This document shows positions 1 through 9,326 of a DNA stretch of 64,000 nt, piece by piece. Every line of letters begins with the position of its first letter. Positions within the stretch are counted from its first letter, which is position 1. Source of the DNA: Mantis religiosa (taxonomy: Eukaryota; Arthropoda; Insecta; Mantodea; Mantidae). Below the pieces are notes generated by a model. The model ran no database searches. It was not told where the DNA came from and worked only from the letters and a program-made list of their open reading frames with translations. A program made the position numbers and the translations under genes. The stretch lies in assembly GCA_030765055.1 (NCBI GenBank), contig CM060950.1, positions 274,207,468 to 274,271,467 on the forward strand. Reading direction: 5' to 3'.

Positions 1-433
1 ATTTTTCCAGGCCCTTATTTTGTGTAGTTAACGGCTGAGCTGCATTCTCCAACGTAATTTCTTCTGGTGCGTTGAAGATTATTATTCGCGGGTTTCTTTT
101 CTTTGAAACTGTCGCATCTAACTCTCCTCCACATCTATCATTAATGTTAGTGCATATTATTTCTGCTTCTTTTTTATTGGATTCGATCAGTAGGTGGCCG
201 TTTCTTAGTGCTTTCAGAGAATTAACACCGACCTTCATTTCTACAGGATTTACATTCATCTTCAACAAGGTTTTCATGTATTCTAAGCTTTATTTATTCT
301 TACTTTTAACTATAACTTTGTAGGACTTTGGTTCAGTTAAACCATTAGCTCCGTCCACTACTGCCGCGCAGCTCCTCCCACGAGTTGTAGGTGTCTCCTG
401 TGAGTTTTCTTTGCGATTCCCTGCCGACTAACA
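1..433 (-). pseudogene. C-family ORF1 fragment, C copy 1 (left part)
   Basis: The minus strand matches the middle of ORF1 of the C element at 27895-33365 (compare 32111-32520) almost base for base. It encodes the segment with NPVEMKVGVNSL, the NGHLLIESNK stretch and RIIIFN(A/T)PEEITLENAAQ. The window edge cuts it before the Cys-rich knuckles. The gene continues at 5714 after a Jockey-type insertion, so the two pieces are one interrupted copy. ORF1 proteins of this group are RNA-binding proteins of the retrotransposition particle. It is non-functional as it stands because it is split by 5.3 kb. Family assignment is secure; whether the rest of the copy lies left of the window cannot be seen. 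Confidence 0.85.
422..433. repeat. Target site duplication, left copy
   Basis: TGCCGACTAACA at 422-433 recurs at 5714-5725 and brackets the Jockey-type element exactly. The uninterrupted version at 7910-7930 in C copy 2 has the site once, continuing into GATGGCTCACC. This defines the insertion boundaries at 434 and 5713. Confidence 0.9.
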
Positions 434-448
434 ACTCAACTCAACTCC
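434..448 (-). repeat. (GAGTT)3 tail of the Jockey-type element
   Basis: On the minus strand the element ends in three GAGTT units directly abutting the target duplication, in place of the poly(A) usual for Jockey elements. Confidence 0.75.
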
Positions 449-455
449 ATGCTGG

Positions 456-476
456 CGGGCTGTTTGGAACAGCCCG
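456..476 (-). other. 3'-terminal hairpin of the Jockey-type element
   Basis: A perfect 9-bp stem, CGGGCTGTT pairing with AACAGCCCG around a 3-nt loop, sits seven nt before the GAGTT tail. A hairpin plus short terminal repeats resembles CR1-like 3' ends and may be the RT recognition site. That role is inferred from position only. Confidence 0.6.
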
Positions 477-753
477 AAGGGTGGTCAAATCGTGTACCTG
501 CTCTGGGAAGAGCTTTACCACGTAGTGGCGGGATGTGGATGTTGCAGAATGACGGGTGTATTTTAAGTGGGGTTAGTGTAGGGAGGTAGCTTGTTGCTCC
601 TCAGGGAATGATAAACCGGGTGCTACGGACAGCGTGCACCGCTGGTGGGTTAGTTAATAAACTAGGAAGAAGGTATGTATAATTCTGAATATTCCAGAAC
701 AAAAATTTTGGATTAGCTGAAATTTAATTATGGCTGGAATGGAGATCATGTGG

Positions 754-3447
754 TTACCGGTAGTGACCGCAAGACATGCCGGGTACCCGGTATCGCTTTA
801 AGCGACGCTCACGAGGTACATAATCCCCAAGGGATCTGACGAGGGCGCTCTGATGTTGGGGCAAACCCTCAAAGAATTTCGTCGCCCGGCGCCTAATTTC
901 ATCCTCCACATATCGGAGGGATGAAGCCTCGTGGAGTAATCTCACGAGGAACCTTGTGCAAACAGAATAAATAATCCGAAGACATTTATTCTGTGCACGT
1001 TGGAGCAGGACTAGATGTGAGCCTGCGGCCATACCCCAGACTTCGCACGCATAGAACATGATAGGGGGGACCAGAGCCATAAAGAGGCGCAACTTTAGGG
1101 GAACAGACATCGCAGACCGAAGCACAGGTTATAGTGATGCCACGGCACCACACGACCGATGAGCTTGCTCCTGGATGTGCTCCCGAAAAGTTAGGCCCTT
1201 GTCCAGCTTGACTCCCAAGTACTTGATTGAATTCTTCCACCTGATCCCTTGCCCGAAGTAGGTAAATTGGGGGAAATTGGCGGGAAAGCGGCGCTTGGTG
1301 ACCAATATCGCTAGGCTTTTCTCCGTATTAATGGACAATCGCCAACGCGTGCACCAATCCTGGAGGAGGATTAGGTAACGTTGGATGGGGTTGAAGGTTC
1401 TGCGTGGGTGTCTATTTGTTGAGAATAGCAGCACGTCGTCAGCATATTGTGCTATGTTGACGTGCTGTTCAGTGGGAAGGTCAGCCACGTAGACGCTGTA
1501 CAGCGTCGGGGATAACACAGAAACTTCGGGGACTCCACCGCGGATAGACCTTCGTGTATATGTTTTTCCCGCCACTGTGACAGTGAAGAATCTATGTTTT
1601 AGGAAAGAGTGTAGAAGAGTGGGTAGCTTTAGTTGGATGAATTTGTACAGAAGACCCGCGTGCCAGGTCGTAGAGAAAGCCTTTTCCACGTCCAGAGAAA
1701 CCGCCGAGGTGAATGTCTTGTCCTGGAAACCCAGGGCTGCAGCCTCCACCACGCGCAGCAACTGCTGTGACGTAGAATGCCCAGGACGAAAGCCAAACTG
1801 GTGAGGACGGATGGCTTGTATGTCACCCAGAAGGGGGGACAAGCGGTCTAAGAAAAGTCTCTCGAAAACCTTCGAGAGAACAGAAAGGAGGCTAATGGAG
1901 CGGTAATTGGCAGGATTAACCGGGTCTTTCCCTGGCTTCAAGATGCATATCACCCGAGCCTCCCTCCAACTACGTGGAAAGTGACTCAGAGAGAGACACA
2001 TATTGAAGACTCTGGTAAGAAATAACACGGCCCTGAAAGGAAGGTGGCGGAGCATGAGTGGCGTTATGCCATCAGGTCCCGCCGCCTTTTTTGGTTTGAG
2101 GTGCCGGAGTACGCCCTGAAACTCACTGGGCCTTATAACTGGGAGTCTGTCCGCCTCAGCCGGGGGTTGCCGAAAGTATCGACGAACCTCCTGCCTAACG
2201 CGGTCAGAGAAGGCAGGGTCCTGGGGGTCTTCTCTAGGCCTCGTGGTCCTTTCAAGGTAGTCGGCGAACACCGTAGCCTTGGCTTGTGGTTCGTAGGACA
2301 GGCCTTGGGTACCCTGGAGTGGGGAGTTTGGTGTCCCTTGGCGGTTCCGAAGTCTTTTAATGACCCTCCACACGTCTCCGTCCTCGAGGTTCATACGAGA
2401 CATCGTGTCCTCCCACGCGCGCACTCTGTGCTCATGTAGGCGGGCACGAACCTCTCGGCACAATTGCCGATGAAGCCCTCGATTATGAGGCGTGCGGTGT
2501 CTCTGGTAGAGCCGCCTTGCTGCCCATGAACGGCGAATAAGAAGTAGGATGTCCAGGGGAAGAACATCCGGATGAAGAGGGGCTGGGGTGATAACTGTAA
2601 GGTTGCGGACCTTTCGCTTCACGACTGAGGTGAAGGACGAGACCGCGGCCTCAAGGGAGGGGATGTCAGTTATGTTGGGGTTGGGGGGAATGGAGTCATT
2701 CAGGCAGACTTTGACCCAATCCCAGTCCACATCCCGGTTTTGAACCGGGACGTCATGATTGGCAATCCGTGTACTAACCTCAGCAAGTACTGGGTAGTGA
2801 TCTGAATGTAATGCGTTGGGCGAAGTGAGTGAGAAATAATATGGAAAGCGTTTGATGATAGCGAAGTCGATATGTGATGGGCGACCCCGACCACGCGGGT
2901 AATGAGTGGGTTGCCATGGGCCCTCAACTCGAAGGTGAGGGTCAGCATCTACCATGCGGATAATGTCACTGCCTCTGCTATCTGCTCGGGGACCATGATG
3001 CCAACGCTGATGTTTGGCATTGAAGTCCCCGGACACAATGACATTAGTATGTAAGGAAAGAATGGATTGGTAGTCATTGGCTACGAACTGTGAGCGGGGA
3101 GGATGGTAGGCAGATACTACCAGGACTTCAGAACCGTCAAGGTTCACGCAGGCTGCCGTGGCTTCTAGTGTCTGGAGTTGTGAAAGCTGGACAGCTCGAT
3201 GGACCACACTTCTCCTTACCAGGATCACTGTGCCACCTCCTCGGCGACCAGCACGATCCGTTCGGAGACAGTGGGACCCCGAGAGATGGAAGGGAATCTG
3301 GGGGCGGAGATGGGTTTCCGACACCAAGATGAGGTCCAAAACATTGGATCTTTCAAAATGCAGGAGCTCGTCCCGTTGAACCGCCACCCCAGCCGCGTTC
3401 CAGAACGCGAACCTGAACGAGGTACTAGACCTAGTTCGTGCTACCAT
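754..3447 (-). pseudogene. Jockey-type ORF2 (endonuclease-RT) with an in-frame stop
   Basis: This would encode the endonuclease/reverse transcriptase that nicks DNA and copies the element RNA by target-primed reverse transcription. Reading from 3447, the APE endonuclease occupies about residues 8-220, with FWNAAG, SETHLRP, SGDFNAKH, SHIDFAI and HSDHYPVL all visible. The RT spans about residues 400-720. YADD is intact, but the usual GVPQGS is GVPEVS and motif A reads DVEKAFS where AFD is expected. A TAA at 1129-1131 interrupts the thumb region. The frame then continues unchanged through LRLFMALVPPIMFYACEVWG to 754. With the stop and the two RT substitutions this copy is almost certainly dead. 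No RNase H domain is seen. Confidence 0.88.
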
Positions 3448-3594
3448 TCTGGGCCGGCTGGGTAGAGGAGGTCAGAAGGGCAAGCCCCTCCATGGTTGTC
3501 ACCATGCGGGTTGCGGGCTCTGTAGTGGAGGTATACCGCACCAGCAGTTGACAGAGTCGCTCACCGTGGGACCGTAACAGCTGATACAGCCACG

Positions 3595-5244
3595 TCAGCA
3601 ACCCCGACCGTGATGAGAAGGAGGGAGTAGTGTGGGAAGTTTGGGACGGGGTTGTGTCCTTGGACTTCGAAGGTGAGGAGTGTCGTGGGGCTGGCCTACC
3701 TTTGGCTTTCTCGTCCCTAATCTGTCGAGCAGGCTTGGGTTCACCAGACCCGCTCCCAGCCTCGGAATCCGAGTCCGCCCTTTTGGCTGCCTCACGACCC
3801 TCCTCCCTTCTGGGAGTGGCTCTAGGTGGGGCTGGAGCTTTGCGTTGTTTTGAGTGTTTGGCTGTGCGGGTGTGTGTATCCTTGGGGGGGGTTGTGTCTT
3901 GCCCCGCAAAGGCATCGAGCCACCGGCTGGTTTGCGCACCACCTCAGCAAAGGATGGGGCACTATTGGAGCTAGGCACTTGTTGCCGTGGTGCTATGGAA
4001 GAGGTTGCCCTCTCCGCTACTGGCTCAGAACGGGTGTTCTGGGTTATTGGCGCTGGAGCTGGTCTCCTGGAGGCAATAACCGCCTTCCTGGTAGGGCAAC
4101 CTCCATAGCACGCTATGTGCCCTCCTTTGCAGTTGGCGCAGGTCGGAACTTCCGTGATGGCACGGGGGCAGTCCTCTCTGAGGTGGGTGCCACCGCACCT
4201 CAAGCAGCGAGGATTACGGTGGCAGAAGAGGCTGGAGTGATTAAACCCCAGACATAGGTAACACTGTGGGGGCCCGCCAGAGCCTTTGGCTGGTTCCAGA
4301 GTAACCCGGAGGTAGCAGATGGTGCGAACATCATCCAGCTTAACCTCGGGGTCGTTTACCCGCTCCACCACTACTAGGAACAGGGGAAGGGGATCTTTAG
4401 TTCCCTGGCGATCTGGAGCAGGTCGAGTGAGCTGCTTCACAATTCTTGGGATGATGCCCTGGCGGGTGAGGTCTGCCCTTATGTCATCCACTGAAGTGTC
4501 CGCGGGTAACCCTCGGATGACTCGGCGTACATCACGGGCCTTATTCAGGCCAAAGGTGAAGTGTGGAATTTTCCTCTGCTTGAGTTGCAGCAGAACTTTG
4601 GCGTAGTCCCCCTCGTTCTTTGCGTGGAAGACAAATCGGTTCTTGTTCCTCTTCACCAAGCACTCGTTCTCGAGGGTCGGCATGACCTCCTTAAGGAAGC
4701 CTACCGCCCCCAAGAAGTTGTCCAAGATGATTGGCGGTATGTACCGCCTTTGTCTTCCAGCCTGGTTCTGACCGGAGGTGGGACCTGATCGAGTAGACTG
4801 GCCAGAGGGCACACCCCCTGCAGCCAGTCTTGCTGCTCGCTTGGTTCTCCGTGACCTTACTTCACGGAACTCCTCACCCTCCTCGCCATCCGACGAGAGG
4901 TCCGAGGAGATGGGCTCCTGGCCTCCCTCAGACGCCGAGGAGTAAGAAGAGTTGCAGGAGAGCACGGATGTCCTCCCACTCCTAGACTGGAAACTGCGCA
5001 CACTAGTGCGCTCGTCGTCGGAGTCGGACTCCGCAATTTTGCCTACACGAGAAATAGCTTCCCGCGAGACGCCCTGGTCAGAGGGATGTACTACAAGTAC
5101 CACCTTGCCCTTTCCGCCGTGGCGTTGTTGGCAAGGTTTCCTCTTCCTTATACCTCCAGTGGAGGTGCCTGGATTGGCCGTAGCGGCCGGTTCATCAGAC
5201 CCTGTACGGGTCGAGGTGGATGATATCGCATTGGCCTCTGCCAT
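3595..5244 (-). CDS. Jockey-type ORF1, Gag-like nucleic-acid-binding protein
   Basis: This 549-residue open frame has no stops. The N-terminal 150 residues are low-complexity and rich in Ser, Glu and Arg. A PRE_C2HC-like region follows at about residues 165-300, with YIPPIILDNF and a fold ending in RRVIRGLPADTSVDDIR. Two adjacent zinc knuckles come next at about residues 330-370 (CYLCLGFNHSSLFC, then CLRCGGTHLREDC), and a third Cys pair follows at CANCKGGHIACYGGC. The C-terminal 150 residues are Pro/Arg-rich. This architecture is typical of Jockey-group ORF1 proteins, which bind the element RNA. The ATG at 5244 is the first in frame. The reading frame is better preserved than ORF2. Confidence 0.88.
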   Translation of the reverse strand: MAEANAISSTSTRTGSDEPAATANPGTSTGGIRKRKPCQQRHGGKGKVVLVVHPSDQGVSREAISRVGKIAESDSDDERTSVRSFQSRSGRTSVLSCNSSYSSASEGGQEPISSDLSSDGEEGEEFREVRSRRTKRAARLAAGGVPSGQSTRSGPTSGQNQAGRQRRYIPPIILDNFLGAVGFLKEVMPTLENECLVKRNKNRFVFHAKNEGDYAKVLLQLKQRKIPHFTFGLNKARDVRRVIRGLPADTSVDDIRADLTRQGIIPRIVKQLTRPAPDRQGTKDPLPLFLVVVERVNDPEVKLDDVRTICYLRVTLEPAKGSGGPPQCYLCLGFNHSSLFCHRNPRCLRCGGTHLREDCPRAITEVPTCANCKGGHIACYGGCPTRKAVIASRRPAPAPITQNTRSEPVAERATSSIAPRQQVPSSNSAPSFAEVVRKPAGGSMPLRGKTQPPPRIHTPAQPNTQNNAKLQPHLEPLPEGRRVVRQPKGRTRIPRLGAGLVNPSLLDRLGTRKPKVGQPHDTPHLRSPRTQPRPKLPTLLPPSHHGRGC

Positions 5245-5713
5245 ACTGGAAAATTTGCAATTGAAAAGGTGAAATAAAGAAAGAAAAAGGGTACAAGCAG
5301 GTACACTAACGGCCCTGCACCCGAAGGTGCAGTGCAGTCAACCACCCTACGGGTGTCCTTACCTCTAGGCAGCGGGTGCTGAACAGCTTGCAGCTCAGAG
5401 TACCGGACACCTGTTTGCACAGAATGCGCCTTACCCAGTCACTAAGGACTGGATGGCTATGGTCTTGAGTCGCCCCGTTACCTGTGCTGCCTTCTTGAAG
5501 ATGGTGAAGATGAAGTCAGCTGAATGGTTGTCCCTCAGAAGAAGGCCCGTTGTTGCTTCGTTTTCTGCGACGTCCGTCACAGAGTAGCGCAATTGCCGGG
5601 AGCTTCCCTAAGGTCCCTCCCGATGATGGCAATCCGCTTGCTCTGACGCTTCGAAGTCGCTAGATGATCTCCCTGGAGAGGCGATGTTTACCCTTCGACG
5701 TCTCGAAGGGAAG
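5245..5713 (-). promoter_or_regulatory. 5' UTR of the Jockey-type element
   Basis: These 469 nt lie between the right-hand target duplication and the ORF1 ATG. In Jockey-group elements this region holds an internal promoter; I see no defined motif for that here. It contains an 18-nt hairpin at 5314-5331: stem CUGCACC/GGUGCAG closed by a UUCG tetraloop. Confidence 0.6.
5314..5331 (-). other. UUCG-tetraloop hairpin in the Jockey-type 5' UTR
   Basis: On the coding strand, a perfect 7-bp stem, CTGCACC and GGTGCAG, encloses TTCG. In RNA this is a C(UUCG)G loop, an exceptionally stable class. It lies about 70 nt before the ORF1 start codon. Function unknown. Confidence 0.6.
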
Positions 5714-5725
5714 TGCCGACTAACA
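5714..5725. repeat. Target site duplication, right copy
   Basis: Identical to 422-433; marks the 5' boundary of the Jockey-type element. Confidence 0.9.
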
Positions 5726-6120
5726 GATGGCTCACCAAATGCCCTATATGAAGCTCTTCTATTGTTTCCTCCAGGAATCTTCTTAGCTTTTGCCCTTGTC
5801 ACCTCATCTTGTAGGTTTTTAATTTCCTTATCTTTGAGTTCTATTACATTAGAAAGACCCGCTCGCAGGATGCTTACAGCATCTATAATATCCTTTTTCA
5901 GGTCTTGTCGAAGATTCTTGCTTGCATCAGTCACATGCAGCAGCATACTGAACGCACTCTGGATTCGGTTCTCAAAGTCAGATGTCATTTTCTGCCCTTG
6001 TGTTAATTTCGTTTTGAAGTTCCCGGCTCTTGATTGCTAATTTAAATGAATCAATAAACTTTGTATATATTACTTTCGTTTCGAGTATCACGGCCTCCTG
6101 AATGTTAATTTATATGCTTC
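5726..6120 (-). pseudogene. C copy 1, ORF1 N-terminus and inner 5' UTR
   Basis: The ATG at 5988 opens a frame starting MTSDFENRIQSAF, followed by the coiled-coil segment (LRQDLKKDII, IELKDKEIKNLQDEVTRAKAK) that begins ORF1 in the C family. The frame runs into the Jockey insertion at 5713. Upstream, 5989-6118 is the inner part of the C 5' UTR and includes one TCACGGCCTCC module at 6088-6098. The UTR breaks off at about 6121, where ORF2 sequence of a second C copy starts. This is the only C copy in the window that still keeps the ORF1 start codon in frame with the coiled coil. Confidence 0.8.
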
Positions 6121-7081
6121 ACGACGGAACAGATTTGCCTCTAAACTCCTTTTTCCTGCACCTGCCCACTCCAAATGCAGCTCTGCATGCTTCCTTCAGG
6201 GAAGAGTGGAATATTTCGGTTAGATGATCAGCGTTCAAATTACTGTCAACCTTTTGGGCGAGTTCCTGGTCCAAGTTATCGTTACTACTATTGCAATTAA
6301 AATTTGAGGTCAAGTTTGTTGCTAACAGGTTTATGAATTTGTTATATTTCTCTACTTTTGTTATGTATCTATTGGCTTGAAAATTCCATGTGGGATTTTG
6401 TGATTTATTTCCTATTTTGAATGAATTTTTTTTTTTTTTTGTGATCCGTGCAGCTCTCTTCTTCTCCTACGTTCCACTTGGTTATGTCTCGGAGAAGTCT
6501 ATTGTTGACTAATGTCAAGTCAATCCAGCTCTTTCCATTTGGTGATTCAAAGGTTGACACTCCTCTATTTTCGTTTACGATAGTAAGTCGTTTATGGTGA
6601 TCAATCCTCCAGTGTTTTCCCACGTTCATTTGTGAGCACGTCGTACCATAGTTTACTTCTGGAGTTGCTATCTGCTAGTATCATTAACTTTTGGCTTCTA
6701 GGGTGTATTAATATGCTTTCGATTTTGCTAATATCATCTTCTATATCCGTCAGTCCATCAAAATACATACATGCTGTAAATAATGTTTCGTTCCTATGTG
6801 TTATCTGTATGACGACACAATCTCCATCCGAAATTTGACTGAGTGTAGTGACATCAACGCCGCTGTTATTGATTAATATTGCTGCTCTTTTAACCTGATT
6901 TCCGGCTGTAAATATTCTGAACGTTGAAGGTATGGAGGCTGGGATATTATTAATTATAAAGGGTTCTTGTACGAATGCTATATCAATGTTTCGTTTTATC
7001 ATCAGCTGCACTAAATTACTAGTCGCTATTCTTGAATGTTGCAAATTGACTTGCTAACATCGTAGGCCAAAATGGTCCATG
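6121..7081 (-). pseudogene. C copy 2 ORF2, endonuclease fragment
   Basis: The coding start is TAG-C-ATG at about 7080. The frame reads QHSRIATSNLVQL, FVQEPFIINN, ADSNSRSKLWYD and SWIDLTLVNN, which is an APE-type endonuclease with the Glu, Asp-Asn and Asp positions kept. A 1-nt deletion near 6610 shifts the frame, and the segment after CTDHK has been replaced by a 15-nt T run at 6426-6440 (A15 on the coding strand). The frame is shifted again and ends at 6121 before the RT. Non-functional. The original full protein would be about 1200 residues, as in the A copies. Confidence 0.8.
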
Positions 7082-8209
7082 CTAGTAGTCAGTGTTTTGT
7101 TGTTGTTGCTTGAGCGCTGCTTGGTAGCAGGGACAGTTGGGATCTAGTGCAGAGTGATTTTCGTTTATGGACGTATCTTTATTGTATTTCTTATAGTTCG
7201 TGCAATTAATGCATTTGAAATTATCCTTGTTAGATTTGCACTCTTTTATTGTGTGGGTTTCCGCACAATTTGGGCAAGTCTGTTGACCTCTGCAGCCTAT
7301 AGCATGATGCCTATATTTACAGCATTTAAAACATTGGCTCACTTTGATGTAATCATCCCAACTACACATGCTCCACCCTAGTTTCAATTCCCTACCAAGG
7401 ATCTCTCTCCTTGCAGCAGCAGGAGCTTCAACGACAAGATTTGTATTCTTCCGTCTATCCTCAAATCCAAATTTAATTTGAAACTCATTTTCAAATTTTT
7501 CCTGACTCTTATTTTGTGTAGTTAATGCCTGAGCTGCATTCTCCAAAGTGATTTCTTCTGGTGTGTTGAAGATTATTATTCGCGGGTTTCTTTTCTTTGA
7601 AACAGTCGCATCTAACTCTCCTCCACATCTATCATTAATGTTAGTGCATATTATTTCTGCTTCTTCTTTTTTATTGGATTCGATCAGAAGGTGGCCGTTT
7701 CTTAGTGCTTTCAGAGAATTAACACCGACCTTCATTTCTACAGGATTTACATTCATCTTCAACAAGGTTTTCATTTATTCTGAGCTTTGTTTATTCCTAC
7801 TTTTAACTATAACTTTGTAGGACTTTGGTTCAGTTAAACCATTAGTTCCGCCCACTACTGCCGCGTAACTCCTCCCACGAGTTGTAGGTGTCTCCTGTGA
7901 GTTTTCTTTGCAATTCCAAGCCGACTAACAGATGGCTCACCAAATGCCATATATGAAGTTCTTCTATTGTTTCCTCCAGGAATATTCTTAGCTTGTGACC
8001 TTGTCACCTGATCTTGTAGGTTTTTTTTCTTTATCTTTGAGTTCTATTACATTAGAAAAACCCGCTCGCAGGATGCCTACAGCATTTATGTGCTTTTTCA
8101 GGTCTTGTCAAAGATTCTTGCTTGCTTCAGTCACATGCAACAGCATACTGAACGCACTCTCGATTCGGTTCTCACCGTCAGATGCCACTTTCTGTGTTGT
8201 CTTAATTTC
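7082..8209 (-). pseudogene. C copy 2 ORF1 (coiled coil plus Cys knuckles)
   Basis: The C-terminal two thirds (7082-7774) is open. It carries the KTLLKMNVNPVEMKVGVNSL segment, then CFKCCKYRHHAIGC (CX2CX4HX4C), CPNCAETHTIKEC (CX2CX3HX4C) and a third CINC...H...CPC cluster, ending NTDY. Upstream, the coiled-coil part is in a different frame (VASDGENRIESAFSMLL on from about 8190) and carries indels. One is near 8025-8035, in the KDKEIKN region. The start codon seen in C copy 1 (ATGACATC) is GTGGCATC here. The protein would bind element RNA; this copy is broken. Confidence 0.8.
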
Positions 8210-8732
8210 GTTTTGAAGATCCCAGCTCATGATTGCTAATATAAATGAATCAATAACTTTTGTACATATTACTTTCGGTTCGAGTATCACGGCCTCCTGA
8301 ATGTTAGTTTATATGCTTCACTAACCTAAGATAATGTTTGTATGTATTAACTCCTTAGAACAAAAATTCAACAATGCCCTTTTCAAATAACATGCTCACA
8401 ACGAAATAACTTCACAACTACGACTATGAAATACCAACTCAAACGAAAAATTCCAATTAATATATAAATTTGTATTTCTCAATTTAGTCTTGACGTTCGA
8501 TGTCTCCCAAATGCTACTTTCTATGGTTCACAATCCTTGAACAATGCTTGTGTTTATTAATTCCCTTAAAAGTCCATAAATCAGCAAAGCCCGTTTCAAA
8601 TAACATGCTGACAAGGAAATAACTTCACCACAAATACCATGAAATACCAAACACAAACAAGTACTTGCAAGGTACGCCACTAACACCAAATAATTAAGAG
8701 CACATTCACTCGCATTCTTCCTCCACGAATCA

Positions 8733-8883
8733 TATGTATGTATGTGTGTGTGTGAGTGTGTGTGTATGTATGTATGTATTTATGTATGTATGTATGTATG
8801 TATGTATGTATGTATGTATGTATGTATGTATGTATGTATGTATGTATGTATGTATGTATGTATGTATGTATGTATGTATGTAT
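8733..8883. repeat. (TATG)n array with TG-rich start
   Basis: About 150 bp of TATG units (ACAT on the coding strand). The left 30 bp hold TG and GAGTG variants, so this is one of the less pure arrays. It separates the 5' end of C copy 2 from the poly(A) end of family D. Confidence 0.95.
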
Positions 8884-8907
8884 TTTTTCTCTTTGTTGGT
8901 ATAAACT

Positions 8908-8938
8908 GCATGCCCCATTACATGGTAATATTACATGC
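8908..8938 (-). other. Conserved 3'-UTR hairpin, family D version
   Basis: Coding strand: outer stem GCATG/CATGC, internal loop TAAT/GGGG, inner stem ATTAC/GTAAT, loop CAT. The inner stem differs from the A and C families by compensatory changes. It lies about 25 nt before the poly(A) end. Confidence 0.75.
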
Positions 8939-9326
8939 ATTACAATACATAATTATACATTATAATTTACAGATTCAATTTTAAATGTATAAGCTTAACA
9001 GACTTAATCCTAATTTATTTTTGATATATACACCTTTGAGCTTTTTCTAACCTATATGTTGGTAGTTCCTTTCTCTAGTTTACTAGCCTATTCTCGCATT
9101 GTATTGTTTTATAGTATTTTTGTAGTCTTATCTCTAATTCTATTACTATATTTATAAATATATTGAATTTAAAGTGGACTTTTATTTATAATTTAATTGA
9201 ATGGATATATTTGTAAAATGGTTTCAGGTATTTTGTGATTAATTCCTGGTTGGTTGTGGGCCATTTTCCTGCTTGTTTTTACACCTCTGCCACCAATATA
9301 GATCTCTGCTGTTGTTTGTCTTTACA

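Larger units (their letters stand above)
434..5713 (-). mobile_element. Jockey-type non-LTR retrotransposon inserted in C copy 1
   Basis: This is a 5.28-kb element bounded by a 12-bp target duplication (422-433 and 5714-5725). On the minus strand the order is 5' UTR (5245-5713), ORF1 (3595-5244), a 147-nt spacer, ORF2 (754-3447) and a 3' UTR (434-753). ORF1 has the PRE_C2HC-type region and zinc knuckles of Jockey-group elements; ORF2 has an APE endonuclease and RT but no RNase H. The copy looks full length, but ORF2 carries one stop and altered RT motifs. The 3' end is not poly(A): it has a 9-bp hairpin followed by three GAGTT units. GC content is clearly higher than in the flanking Waldo-like elements. 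Clade call is by motif only. Confidence 0.88.
6121..8732 (-). mobile_element. C copy 2, 5' part of a C-family Waldo-like element
   Basis: Same order as the longer C copy at 27895-33365: 5' UTR (about 8210-8732), ORF1 (about 7082-8200) and the endonuclease part of ORF2 (6121-7080). All RT, RNase H and 3' UTR sequence is missing. The break at 6121 is inside ORF2 just after FRGKSVP and abuts the 5' UTR of C copy 1 with only CAC in common. The outer 5' end meets the microsatellite at 8733, and the terminal GGAGGCCGTGA module seen in other copies is absent. It is more decayed than the 27895 copy. Confidence 0.82.

Noticed and set aside
1577..5272. Plus-strand open frames across the Jockey-type element
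   Set aside because: They lie antisense to well-supported ORF1 and ORF2, show no recognisable motif, and are explained by the GC-rich coding strand opposite.
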